A stretch of 64,000 nucleotides of DNA from Nocardia arthritidis (GTDB taxonomy: Bacteria > Actinomycetota > Actinomycetes > Mycobacteriales > Mycobacteriaceae). The notes beneath the pieces were generated by a model. It searched no databases. It was not told the origin of the DNA and saw only the letters and a list, made by a program, of their open reading frames with translations. The translations under genes were made by a program, and so were the position numbers. This document shows, piece by piece, positions 44,360-52,854 of this stretch; positions within the stretch are counted from its first letter, which is position 1; each line of letters begins with the position of its first letter. The DNA lies in assembly GCF_011801145.1 (NCBI RefSeq), contig NZ_CP046172.1, forward strand, positions 5,332,001-5,396,000, given 5' to 3'.

Positions 44360-44903
44360 TGATACCTCCGCATCGGAAAAAGACAGAGCAAATCCGGTGT
44401 GCGAAAACGATTCTCGGCGATACGCCGATACATACGGCCGCGAACCGGTCGGTCAGTTCCGCCGTGCGGCCGTCAGAAAGCTACGATCTCGGTAGGCAAT
44501 GCCGGGGGCGGGTACCGCATTCCGTCGACGACCACCCCGACGAATAGACCGATTCCGCTACGGTCGGCGCCTTCCTTCCCGTTACCCGCATGCGCCTGGC
44601 TCCTCCCGGATCCTCGGCCGCTGCGCCCGGCCGTCCGTTGCGTCGACCGGCCGGGCAGCGGCTACCCGAAATAGCTGCTAAAGGAATAGTTCAGGCCTCA
44701 TCTTGGCAGAACCCGGCGGTCACACCGCGATATTCGATCATTACGGCCGATGTGTCGCCCCGTGACCGGGGTATTCGTCCCGGTCGGTCATCCAATTCCG
44801 GTATACCTCGCGGCGCGCCGGAAAAACCCGCCGACGGGCCGATCGGCGGCCGCACCAACACGTGCGTGACAGGGGTCCCAGCGGACCGGACATATCCGGC
44901 GAC
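44360..44903. other. 544-bp region upstream of the lipopeptide operon
   Basis: It lies between the secA2 stop and the FAAL start, both on the minus strand, and must contain the operon promoter. I found no IdeR-type iron box, no clear SARP direct repeats and no convincing gene. The only firm element is the GGAGG site just before the FAAL start. Confidence 0.5.
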
Positions 44904-47249
44904 TCAGCTCGGCATTCCCAATTTGCTCTGGCCATCGCGAACAATCCCGCCCAAGAAATCCCGGAAACGCTCTTCCGGTGTGCCGAACGGGTTGTCGTTG
45001 ATCAGATACGTCCAGGTCGAGGTGGGGCGTTTCAGGCCGAGCGCTTCGAGATCCGCACCGTCGTCGGTGATTTCGACCCGATCGAATGTCTCGGCCGAGC
45101 GCCGATATGCTTCCGGTAGGAATTCGCTGAATTCGGCGACCGCGATGCGGTGGAATTCGTCGATGGGGGTCTCCCGTCCCAAGGCGCGCAGGTGAATTCC
45201 CTCGCGCACATCGGCCAGGTATGCCAGATGTTCGCTCCAACAGCGGTCCAGGTGGTAGAGCACGATCGCCCTCGCGGTATCGCTCAGCGCTTCCGCCCCC
45301 GCCGTCTCCAGCAGTAGCTCGTATCGTTCCGAGCACAGTTCGCGCAGTCGCCGCGGCGCCTCGTCACCCGTCAGCACCTGATGGCGGTGGTCGAGGACGA
45401 CCTCGCGCTGGATATTGATCAGGTTGTGGTAGCGCCAGGTGTCGCGGTGGATCTCGAGGTGCACACCCTCGGCGACCCGCTGGGCGTGTGCCATGGCCCG
45501 CCGGGCCCGCGCGGAGCGCACCCGCCCGTCCTCGCCGGCCTCGACCCGGCGCCGGGCATCCGGAAGGTGTACCAGCACATCGTCTTCCATGCTGGTGAAG
45601 AAGACCGAACTGCCGGGATCGCCCTGACGTCCGGAGCGGCCGCGCAGCTGATCGTCGAGCCTGCTCGTGTGGTAATGCCCCGAGCCGACCACACACAGCC
45701 CGCCGAGTTCGGCAACGCGCTCGCGGCCCGCGCCGTCCACCGAGCCGAGCCGAATATCGGTGCCGCGGCCCGCCATCTGCGTCGAAATCGTCACCCGCCC
45801 GAATTCGCCTGCGCGAGCGATGATTCCGGCCTCCTCGGCATCGTTCTTCGCATTGAGCACCACGCCGTCGATACCCGCCTCGGCCAGCATGCCCGCGATC
45901 AGCTCGGATTCGGCAACGCTCAAAGTGCCCAGCAGGACCGGTCTTCCGGTCTCGTGCACGGTGCGCACGTACTCGACGATCGCGGCCTGCTTCTGCGCCA
46001 TGGTCGCGTACATCCGGTCGGGCTCGTCGTCGCGCACGCACGGCACGTTCATCGGGACGCGTCCGGTCTTCAGCCGGTAGAACTCCGCCAGCTGATCGGC
46101 GACGGCCACCGCGGTTCCGCTCATCCCGCACACCGTGCGATAGCGACCGATCAACGCCTGCACCAGGATCGAGTCGAGCACCTCGCCGGTCGGGCTGGCG
46201 GCGAGCCCTTCCTTGGCCTCCACCGCCGCCTGCAATCCGTCGGGCCAGCGCTGCAGCAGCGCCACCCGGCCGCGGGCGACATTGATCAGCTGCACCTTGC
46301 CATCGCGGACCAGGTAGTCGACATCGCGGTGCAGCAGCGCCCTGGCGTGCAGTGCGAGCTGTACCTTGGTGAGCAGTTCGGCGTGCGTGTCGGTGTACAG
46401 GTCGACGCCGCCGAGCCGGTGCTGGACCAGGTCGATTCCGGCGTCGGTGAGAAAGACGTTGCGCCGGTCGCCGTCGACCTCGTAGTGCTCCCCAGTGGTG
46501 AGCTCGCGCACGAGCCGGGCGAAGGTGATCTCGTTGCGCCCGCGGTCGACATCGCCCGCCAGCACCAGCGGCACCGTCGCCTCGTCGACCATCACCGAGT
46601 CGGCCTCGTCGACGATCACCACGTCCGGCGCGGGCAGCACCACCTCCGCGGGGTCCGTGCGCAACCGGTCGCGCAGCACGTCGAAACCGACCTCGCTCAC
46701 CGACACGTAGGTCACGTCGCAGGTGTACGCCGCCCGCCGGTCCGCCCAGTCGGCCTGCTGATCCACCCAACCGACCGAGACGCCGAGCATCGCGTACAGG
46801 TCGCGCATCCATTCCGCGTCGCGGCGGGCCAGGTAGTCGTTCACCGACACCACGTGCACCCGCCTGCCCTGTAGCGCGAATCCGGCCGCGGCCAGTGCGC
46901 CGGTCAACGTTTTGCCCTCACCGGTCGCCATCTCGACGACGTATCCGTTGAGCAGCGCGACCACGCCGATCAGCTGGACGTCGAACGGTGTCTCGCCCAA
47001 GGTCCGGCGCGCCGCCTCCCGGCCGAGCGCGCACACCTCGGCGAACTCGTCCCGGTCGAACGGCCGGTCCGGCGTCGTGCGCAGCCGCTCGGCCGCCGCC
47101 GTCAGCTCGTCGTCGGACAGTGCGCGCAGCACGTCCGCGCGCTCGCCCGCCGCCGCGACCACCCGCCGGTAGCGCAGCACGTTCTCGGTGCCGGGCCGCT
47201 CGATGAGCCGCCGCACCCGCTGCCACACGCCATCGCCCCTACTGCCCAT
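44904..47249 (-). CDS. secA2: Accessory preprotein translocase ATPase SecA2
   Basis: 781 residues from ATG 47249 (an upstream ATG at 47327 would add 26 unconserved residues). The SecA DEAD motor is complete: EMATGEGKT (Walker A), VVSVNDYLARRD, VIVDEADSVMVDEA, TGTAVAVADQ, TISTQMAGRGTDIRLG and QLRGRSGRQGDPG. It is shorter than housekeeping SecA and has no C-terminal zinc-binding tail, ending after the helical wing/scaffold region (YLINDNPFGTPEER). This fits mycobacterial-type SecA2 (about 800 residues), which exports a small set of proteins. It is directly upstream of the lipopeptide operon on the same strand, but with a 544-bp gap there is no sign of cotranscription. Confidence 0.93.
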   Translation of the reverse strand: MGSRGDGVWQRVRRLIERPGTENVLRYRRVVAAAGERADVLRALSDDELTAAAERLRTTPDRPFDRDEFAEVCALGREAARRTLGETPFDVQLIGVVALLNGYVVEMATGEGKTLTGALAAAGFALQGRRVHVVSVNDYLARRDAEWMRDLYAMLGVSVGWVDQQADWADRRAAYTCDVTYVSVSEVGFDVLRDRLRTDPAEVVLPAPDVVIVDEADSVMVDEATVPLVLAGDVDRGRNEITFARLVRELTTGEHYEVDGDRRNVFLTDAGIDLVQHRLGGVDLYTDTHAELLTKVQLALHARALLHRDVDYLVRDGKVQLINVARGRVALLQRWPDGLQAAVEAKEGLAASPTGEVLDSILVQALIGRYRTVCGMSGTAVAVADQLAEFYRLKTGRVPMNVPCVRDDEPDRMYATMAQKQAAIVEYVRTVHETGRPVLLGTLSVAESELIAGMLAEAGIDGVVLNAKNDAEEAGIIARAGEFGRVTISTQMAGRGTDIRLGSVDGAGRERVAELGGLCVVGSGHYHTSRLDDQLRGRSGRQGDPGSSVFFTSMEDDVLVHLPDARRRVEAGEDGRVRSARARRAMAHAQRVAEGVHLEIHRDTWRYHNLINIQREVVLDHRHQVLTGDEAPRRLRELCSERYELLLETAGAEALSDTARAIVLYHLDRCWSEHLAYLADVREGIHLRALGRETPIDEFHRIAVAEFSEFLPEAYRRSAETFDRVEITDDGADLEALGLKRPTSTWTYLINDNPFGTPEERFRDFLGGIVRDGQSKLGMPS

Positions 47250-47284
47250 CGCCAGACCTGACCTCACCGCTGCGCAACAACTGA

Positions 47285-47719
47285 CCGGATGTCCGAACAT
47301 ACCCTCGGCGACAGGCGGGTTCACCAAACGACCCCACTGGCGACGTCTCGACGCGCGCGCTGCACACCGCGGCGGCGTTCGGGCGCACCGACCGCCACGA
47401 ACTCGCCGATCTCGGCCCGCTACCGCGGCTCGGCGACGTCGAGATCGGCGACATCCTGGTCCGGCGCTATCTGGACCCGCTGCACCGGACCGATACGCCC
47501 GAACTGTATCTCGATACGTTGCAGCACTACCTCGACAGCATCGAATCCACCGCGCGGCGATTGATCGTCCATCCCAACACCATTCGATACCGGATCGATC
47601 GGTACCATGCGCTCACCGGCGTCGACCTACGCAAACCCGCTGTCGCACTGGAACTTTGGTGGGCCCTGCAGCGGCATCGGCTGCAACGTCGCGCGGTCTT
47701 CGACCTGCCGCCGGACTGA
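47285..47719 (+). pseudogene. 5'-truncated PucR-family regulator remnant
   Basis: An open frame without a plausible start codon runs from the stop at 47282 to 47719. It encodes the C-terminal part of a PucR-type regulator: GDVEIGDILVRRYLDPL, then TLQHYLDSIESTARRL, and the helix-turn-helix VHPNTIRYRIDRYHALTG. The usual N-terminal sensory and GGDEF-like regions are absent. A TTG at 47519 could only yield the bare HTH. I read it as a decayed regulator whose front end was lost, possibly when the neighbouring genes were inserted. Confidence 0.7.
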
Positions 47720-47725
47720 GCGCGT

Positions 47726-50700
47726 TCACGGCAGGTTCAGCGACGTCCCGGTTCGTCGCGGCCGATCCGGCGCAGTTCCGAAGCCGTCCATGCCTGCCAG
47801 ATCCGCATCTGGTCCTCGGTCGCCGGGCGTCGTCCGTTCGCCTCCATCGCCTCGATCGTCGCCATCGCCCGATCGATCGCCGCTTGCCGCTGCGGGGGCA
47901 GTGTCATGTTGCGCTCCAGCACTTTTCGCGTGATCGTCGCCCAATCCTCGGGGCTGATAGGCATCCGGATTCCTTCCGAGCTCGTCCAGGTGGATGTAGA
48001 TCCGCGTATCGCCGGGCACGACCGATTCGACCCGGAAGCGGGTTCCCGGCGGGAAAACCACCTCATCGCGCTCATCACTCGCCCACGAAATATCCTTGCC
48101 GTGACGGGAATTGATGATCAGCTCGACATTTCCCGCCATCGCCGCCAGTTTGTCGCCACAGGAGAACCCGCTGTCGCGTACGACATTTCCGCTCCGGTAC
48201 GCCTCCAGGAAGACATCCAACTCGGCCGGATCATCGATCCGCATCGACCGGTAGACCGTCCCGATGTGATCGGGCAGCTTGTTGTATGCGCCGACCAGCG
48301 TGCGGATCTCGATGTCGTACCTTTCGAGCAAGGATTCGTCGCCGCCTCGGGTGGCCTGATTCAGCAGGTTGTTGAACGAGGCGGACATATTTCGGCCGAT
48401 GAGCTCTATTTCGGCATCGGAGACATTCACCAGCTCGGGGAACTCGTCGATTCGGGCCGCGCGGATATCCGCGTGCTCAGGTCCGATACCTCGGTTGCGC
48501 GCGTACTCCCACTCCATCATCGGGTCGTAATAGTCGGAATTGGCGTAGTACGACCTGGCCTCGAGGGGCAGCTTCAACCTGTTCTCGGCTGTGTCGGGCG
48601 GTGATTCGCGGTGATCCGAACCGGGCCGGTGATGCCGTGGGGAACCGGGTCGCGCACCATCCGGGATGCCGCCGAAATACGGTGCCGACACCATGAACGG
48701 AACCAGAACCGGCTGCGACGCTTCATGATTCGCACCGTCGGCCGCCTGCTCAGCTGCCGAATCCGCGCCCTCGGATCGTTCTGCGGCTGAGGTAGATTCG
48801 CCGTGCGCTGCCGACGGCACCACCGAAACGTTCTCGGAACGCCGCGGGTTGCCGGATTGCGGTATTTCCTGCCGCCCTGGTTGTGCCGCACCGAGCTCGG
48901 AACGCGGTGAACCCTCGTGCGTTGCGGTATACGACGCTTCGTTTCGCACCGGCATCGGAGGCGCCGCGACCTCTGTCCGCTGTGGTGCTGCAAAACTCGT
49001 TGGCACACCAGACGATTCGAATCCGGTTGTCGAGCGAGACGGGATATGACCTGTATCGAGGCGTTGCGGTACACCCGAATAGACCTGTGCGACAGGAGAG
49101 GACGGCTGAGGTGCGACAGGACTCGCCTCGACCCGTTGCGGCGTACCAGGTTGAGTCGGCGCGGAAGGTGTCTCGACGCCACTCGACAGCCGCACCGGGA
49201 CAGGACCAGAGTCCGTACGTTGCGGTGCATTCGAAGGGGCTTGCGTCGGCACATCAGACCTCGTCGGCAGACCGGTCAGGGCCGGACCGGAGTCCGTTCG
49301 CAGCGGCGCACCCGAATGCGACGTCACGACAGGTACTTCCGAACCAGACGTCACACGACCCGGACCCGAACCGACGTCACTGCGCTGCGACACACCCGAA
49401 TGCGACGACGCGGCAGGCGATTCCGATCCAGATGGCAGCCGAGCCGGAGCGGAAATCGTGTCGTGTCGCGCTGGCGCGCTGGGGTTCGCCGGTGCCGTGG
49501 GTGTTTCAGATCCGGCCGCCACCCTCACCGGAGCGGCATCTGGTCGCTGCGACGAGCCTGGGGTCGCCGGTGCGACAGGCGAATCCGGCACACGAGCCGG
49601 AACCGGGGCAACGTCGGCTCGCGGCGGGGTGGTGGGACTCGTTGGTGTGGTTGGTGTTTCGGTTCTTGGCATACTGGCTGGCGCTGCGACCATATCCGTT
49701 CGCTGTGGCGTGCCGGAATTCGTCGGCGCGGCGGGCGAATCGGCTCCCGATGACAGCCTGGCCTGTACGGGGATGGCGTCAGTGCGCTGGGGAGCGCTGG
49801 TCTGTATCGGCGCGGGCGCGTCGGTTGACGGACGGGCCTGGACAGGGGCGGCTTCCGTACGTTGCGGTACGCCGGTCTGCGTTGGCACAGGCGCGTCGGT
49901 TGACGGGCGGTGAGATACCGCAGGGTTGCCGTCTGTCGTTTGAGGGGTGCCGGGATGGGTTGGGGTGGTTGTTATTTCGGAGCGCGCCGGGGTGGGGTGG
50001 ATGATGGGCTGACTCGGGGTGCTCGGTTGGGTCGGAGTGCTCGGCTGAACCGGAACGCTCGGCTGGACCGGCACACTCGGCTGGGGCGGGGTAGTCGGCT
50101 GACCTGGGCTACTGGGGTGACTCGGAACGCTCGGCTGGGCCGGAAGGCTCGGCTGCGCCGGAACGCTGGGCTGGGCCGGGGTAGTCGACTGAACCGGGAG
50201 GCTCGACTGACCCGGAGCACTCGGCTGAACCGGACTGCTCGGCTGACCAGGGACATTCGGCTGCGCCGGAGTAGTTGGCTGAACCGGGCTGCTCGGCTCA
50301 GCCGGAACACTCGGCTGGGGCGGGGTAGTCGGCTGACCCGAGCTACTCGGGTGACCTGGAACGCTCGGCTGCGCCGGGGTCGTCGGCTGAACCGGGCTGC
50401 TCGACTGAGCCGGAACACTCGACTGACCCAGAGCACTCGGCTGAACCGGACTGCTCGGCTGACCAGGGACATTCGGCTGCGCCGGGGTAGTCGGTTGAAC
50501 CGGGCTGCTCGGCTGAACCGGAACACTCGACTGGGGCGGGGTAGTCGGCTGACCCGAGCTACTCGGGTGACCTGGAACGCTCGGCTGCGCCGGGGCGCTG
50601 GGCTGGGCCGGGGTCGTCGGCTGAACCGGGAGGCTCGACTGAGCCGGAACACTCGGCTGCACTGGGGTAGTCGGCTGGCCCGGGGCGCTCGACTGGCCCG

Positions 50701-50881
50701 GAACGCTCGGCTGACCCGGATTGCTCGACTGAACCAAGATGCTCGGCTGAGCCGGGACGCTCGGCTGCGTCGGGGTAGTCGGCTGAGCCGGGGTACTCAG
50801 GTGACCCGGAACGCTCGGCTGCACTGGAACACTCGGCTGGACCGGGGTAGTCGACTGACCCGGAACACTCGGCTGAATCAA
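47726..50881 (-). CDS. Pro-rich linker and C-terminal ADP-ribosyltransferase toxin domain (downstream frame of split toxin)
   Basis: The frame begins inside the repeat array (50881 is only a TTG; the frame is open up to ~51662) and runs through about 750 residues of Pro/Ser/Thr/Gln-rich linker to an ADP-ribosyltransferase domain (~765-960). Motifs: GTVYRSMRI (NAD-binding Arg), DSGFSCGDK (STS-like strand) and ERDEVVFPPGTRF in the position of the catalytic ExE. The residue two before the catalytic Glu is Arg, not Glu, so target transfer may be altered and only NAD hydrolysis retained. This is the toxin end of the type VII secreted protein that starts at 52538. Residues after DELGRNPDAY are probably not native, because another gene with a good ribosome-binding site starts there. 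Confidence 0.75.
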   Translation of the reverse strand: MIQPSVPGQSTTPVQPSVPVQPSVPGHLSTPAQPTTPTQPSVPAQPSILVQSSNPGQPSVPGQSSAPGQPTTPVQPSVPAQSSLPVQPTTPAQPSAPAQPSVPGHPSSSGQPTTPPQSSVPVQPSSPVQPTTPAQPNVPGQPSSPVQPSALGQSSVPAQSSSPVQPTTPAQPSVPGHPSSSGQPTTPPQPSVPAEPSSPVQPTTPAQPNVPGQPSSPVQPSAPGQSSLPVQSTTPAQPSVPAQPSLPAQPSVPSHPSSPGQPTTPPQPSVPVQPSVPVQPSTPTQPSTPSQPIIHPTPARSEITTTPTHPGTPQTTDGNPAVSHRPSTDAPVPTQTGVPQRTEAAPVQARPSTDAPAPIQTSAPQRTDAIPVQARLSSGADSPAAPTNSGTPQRTDMVAAPASMPRTETPTTPTSPTTPPRADVAPVPARVPDSPVAPATPGSSQRPDAAPVRVAAGSETPTAPANPSAPARHDTISAPARLPSGSESPAASSHSGVSQRSDVGSGPGRVTSGSEVPVVTSHSGAPLRTDSGPALTGLPTRSDVPTQAPSNAPQRTDSGPVPVRLSSGVETPSAPTQPGTPQRVEASPVAPQPSSPVAQVYSGVPQRLDTGHIPSRSTTGFESSGVPTSFAAPQRTEVAAPPMPVRNEASYTATHEGSPRSELGAAQPGRQEIPQSGNPRRSENVSVVPSAAHGESTSAAERSEGADSAAEQAADGANHEASQPVLVPFMVSAPYFGGIPDGARPGSPRHHRPGSDHRESPPDTAENRLKLPLEARSYYANSDYYDPMMEWEYARNRGIGPEHADIRAARIDEFPELVNVSDAEIELIGRNMSASFNNLLNQATRGGDESLLERYDIEIRTLVGAYNKLPDHIGTVYRSMRIDDPAELDVFLEAYRSGNVVRDSGFSCGDKLAAMAGNVELIINSRHGKDISWASDERDEVVFPPGTRFRVESVVPGDTRIYIHLDELGRNPDAYQPRGLGDDHAKSAGAQHDTAPAAASGDRSGDGDDRGDGGERTTPGDRGPDADLAGMDGFGTAPDRPRRTGTSLNLP
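47737..47964 (-). CDS. Small protein downstream of the toxin, possible immunity or accessory protein
   Basis: 75 residues from ATG 47964 with a strong GGAAGGA six bases upstream. The sequence (MPISPEDWATITRKVLER, then NMTLPPQRQAAIDRAMATIE, ending RIWQAWTASELRRI) looks like a compact helical protein with natural composition. It overlaps the 3' end of the ADP-ribosyltransferase frame in a different register. The overlapping toxin tail (Asp/Gly/Arg-rich) looks like shadow sequence, so the real toxin may end near 47970. Position directly after a toxin is typical of immunity genes, but I recognise no family. Confidence 0.6.
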   Translation of the reverse strand: MPISPEDWATITRKVLERNMTLPPQRQAAIDRAMATIEAMEANGRRPATEDQMRIWQAWTASELRRIGRDEPGRR

Positions 50882-51345
50882 GATGCTCGGCTGAGCCGGG
50901 GTAGCCGGGTGACCCGGAACGCTCGGCTGCGTCGGGACGCTCGGTTGGGTCGGGACGCTCGGTTGGGTCGGGACGCTCGGTTGGGTCGGGGTAGTCGGCT
51001 GTGCCGGGGTGCTCGGCTGGACCGGAGTACTCGGCTGGACCGGAGTACTCGGCTGGACCGGAGTACTCGGCTGGACCGGAGTACTCGGCTGGACCGGAGT
51101 ACTCGGCTGGACCAGAGTACTCGGCTGGACCGGAGCGCTCGGCTGAGCCGGGACGCTCGGGTGACCCGGGCTGCTCGGGTGCCCCGGAACGCCCGGCTGC
51201 GTCGGGACGCTCGGTTGGGTCGGGGTAGTCGGCTGTGCCGGGGTGCTCGGCTGCGCCGGGACGCTCGGTTGGACCGGGGTACTCGGCTGAACCGGGACGC
51301 TCGGGTGACTCGGGCTGCTCGGCTGAACCGGAACACTCGGTTGTG
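50030..51345. repeat. 18-bp (hexapeptide) repeat array in the toxin linker
   Basis: About 1.3 kb of degenerate 18-bp units. The cleanest block is ctcggctggaccggagta: five perfect copies from 51012 to 51101, a sixth with one mismatch and a seventh with two. Another run (cggttgggtcgggacgct) occurs three times from about 50941. On the minus strand the units encode YSGPAE in one frame and TPVQPS in another. A stop-free antisense frame also exists because the units contain no stop in several frames. The repeats hide the frameshift of the toxin gene and are likely recombination-prone. Confidence 0.9.
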
Positions 51346-52538
51346 GTGTTGCGACGCTTGGGCGTTGGGCTGGGTCGGGGCTTGGGGGTGAGGGTGGGTT
51401 CGGGCTGGTGGGTGTCGGATTGTTTTGCCGTGGTGTGGGTTCCGTGGTTGTCGGGTGTTGGGTTGGTGGGGTTTCCTGGTGCGGTTGGGGGTGGTCGGGG
51501 TGGGGTGCCGCGTTGTGTTTCGGCGGTGGTGGGGGCGTCGTGTGCAGTGGGCTGTGTGCTGGTCGGTGCGGAGTCGGCCGGTGTGTTCGTGCTCGTCGGG
51601 TGGACGACTTCCGGCAGGTCCAGCGATCCGTATCTGGTTGTGTCCGGGCCAGTGGACTGGTTTGCCGGATTCACCGGCGTGTCCTGGAGTGGCTTGGTTT
51701 CGGGAACGGATTGGTTCACGGTGGCGGTGGGGTGATCGGGTGTCGTCGATATGCGGCTGGTGGCGACGAGCTTCTCCGGCGGTGTATCAGTGTCCGCCCC
51801 GTGCTGGCCAGTTGAATCGTGCTGCGCCGCAGTGGTTTCCGTGTCGGATACGGTGCGTTCCGTAGACGGCTTCGCGCCGGTGAGATTTTCGGTGCGGCTC
51901 GCCGACATCACGTCGCCCGCGACCATCGACGCGGACTTGTCCGCGGGACGAACCGTGGACGAGGTGTCGGCGACGGCGTCGATATCAGTGGTCAAGGCGC
52001 TCGATCCGAGGCGCTGCCAGTCGTCGTTCGAGATGCCGCCGGCTACCGTGCGGGACTGCATGCGTTGGACGAGTTCACGCATCGCCATCTTGATGGTGAC
52101 CTGGGTGGCCTTTCGGGCCGCCTCCGCCGCCGCGGACAGCTTCTCCGACTGTGACAGCGCCGCCGACGCCTGTGTGGCGAAACTGGTGAGCACACCGATG
52201 ATCACCAGTTTGGTGTGCTCGATATCGCTGGCGCCATCCCCCAGGTTCTCGCTGAGCGCATGGCCTTTTTCGACGAGACTGTGCAACGCGCCCTGATCGC
52301 CCCCGATCCGTTTCCAGTATTCGGCCAACCCGTCGTGGGTCTTGCCCTCGCTGAGCGCGGCGAACACATCGCGCATCAGCCGCTCGGAATCGGTTTCGCT
52401 GCCGTCGAGCGCGGTGGCCATCTCCTGCCAGGCCGCCGCGGCGCGCCGCATCGCGGTCTCGTCGCCCTGCGGCCAATCCCCCTCTTCGACAACCAGTTTC
52501 GCAGCAGAGCGCAGGGAGTCTGGAATCTCGATACCCAT
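50559..52538 (-). CDS. Type VII secreted toxin, WXG100-like N-terminal half (upstream frame of split toxin)
   Basis: The start at ATG 52538 follows the WXG100 gene stop by one base. Residues 1-~190 are the WXG100-like domain of CpnT-type proteins: GIEIPDSLRSAAKLVVEEGD then WPQGDET, followed by long amphipathic helices. Residues ~190-390 are Thr/Pro-rich. From about 51345 down the frame enters the hexapeptide repeat array (YSGPAE units), ending at 50559. The catalytic end lies in another frame (47726-50881). The native protein is most likely a single toxin of roughly 1,600 residues with the order WXG-like domain, repeat linker, ADP-ribosyltransferase. The exact frameshift point within 51,660-50,560 cannot be fixed because both frames stay open. 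Confidence 0.75.
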   Translation of the reverse strand: MGIEIPDSLRSAAKLVVEEGDWPQGDETAMRRAAAAWQEMATALDGSETDSERLMRDVFAALSEGKTHDGLAEYWKRIGGDQGALHSLVEKGHALSENLGDGASDIEHTKLVIIGVLTSFATQASAALSQSEKLSAAAEAARKATQVTIKMAMRELVQRMQSRTVAGGISNDDWQRLGSSALTTDIDAVADTSSTVRPADKSASMVAGDVMSASRTENLTGAKPSTERTVSDTETTAAQHDSTGQHGADTDTPPEKLVATSRISTTPDHPTATVNQSVPETKPLQDTPVNPANQSTGPDTTRYGSLDLPEVVHPTSTNTPADSAPTSTQPTAHDAPTTAETQRGTPPRPPPTAPGNPTNPTPDNHGTHTTAKQSDTHQPEPTLTPKPRPSPTPKRRNTTTECSGSAEQPESPERPGSAEYPGPTERPGAAEHPGTADYPDPTERPDAAGRSGAPEQPGSPERPGSAERSGPAEYSGPAEYSGPAEYSGPAEYSGPAEYSGPAEYSGPAEHPGTADYPDPTERPDPTERPDPTERPDAAERSGSPGYPGSAEHLDSAECSGSVDYPGPAECSSAAERSGSPEYPGSADYPDAAERPGSAEHLGSVEQSGSAERSGPVERPGPADYPSAAECSGSVEPPGSADDPGPAQRPGAAERSRSPE

Positions 52539-52539
52539 A

Positions 52540-52854
52540 TCAGGTCGCGAGCCCGTTGGTCGCGGCGGCGTTGACGGCATCCCGCGACTGCATGCCGTCG
52601 GCGACTTTCACAACGGCCGCACCGAGTTTCGTGAATACACCGGCCAGGCCATCGATACTTTTCAATCCGGCTTCGGCGGCCTGCTCATAGTTTTTCGCGA
52701 ACGCCTGCCCCGCCGCATCGGTACCCCAGCATTCGCCTCCGGCGTCGAGCGTCTGCCGCAGTTTCGTCAGCGCGGCCGCGACCGTGCTGGCGGCATCGTC
52801 GAAGCGAGAACTGGTGCGCCGCAAGGCTTCCGGATCGACGTCGAGGCTGGTCAT
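52540..52854 (-). CDS. WXG100-family type VII secretion protein
   Basis: 104 residues, the usual WXG100 size, predicted as two long helices with a central turn around CWGTDAAGQAF in place of the canonical WxG. Leading segment: PEALRRTSSRFDDAAST. Such proteins form a helical hairpin pair with a partner and are exported by ESX-type systems. The ATG overlaps the stop of the YbaB-like gene (ATGA), and its own stop is one base before the toxin start, so the three genes form an operon. The expected partner is the WXG-like N-terminus of the toxin. Confidence 0.85.
   Translation of the reverse strand: MTSLDVDPEALRRTSSRFDDAASTVAAALTKLRQTLDAGGECWGTDAAGQAFAKNYEQAAEAGLKSIDGLAGVFTKLGAAVVKVADGMQSRDAVNAAATNGLAT

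Noticed and set aside
44360..44903. IdeR/DmdR iron box, which would suggest a siderophore cluster
   Set aside because: No sequence resembling the 19-bp iron box was seen, and the NRPS has no hydroxamate- or salicylate-type genes; a FAAL-loaded lipopeptide fits better.
49910..51391. 493-codon open frame on the plus strand over the toxin repeats (RLNRNARL-like repeats)
   Set aside because: It is antisense to the repeat array; the 18-bp unit lacks stops in several frames, so the frame is a by-product. No ribosome-binding site and extreme Arg/Leu/Asn composition.
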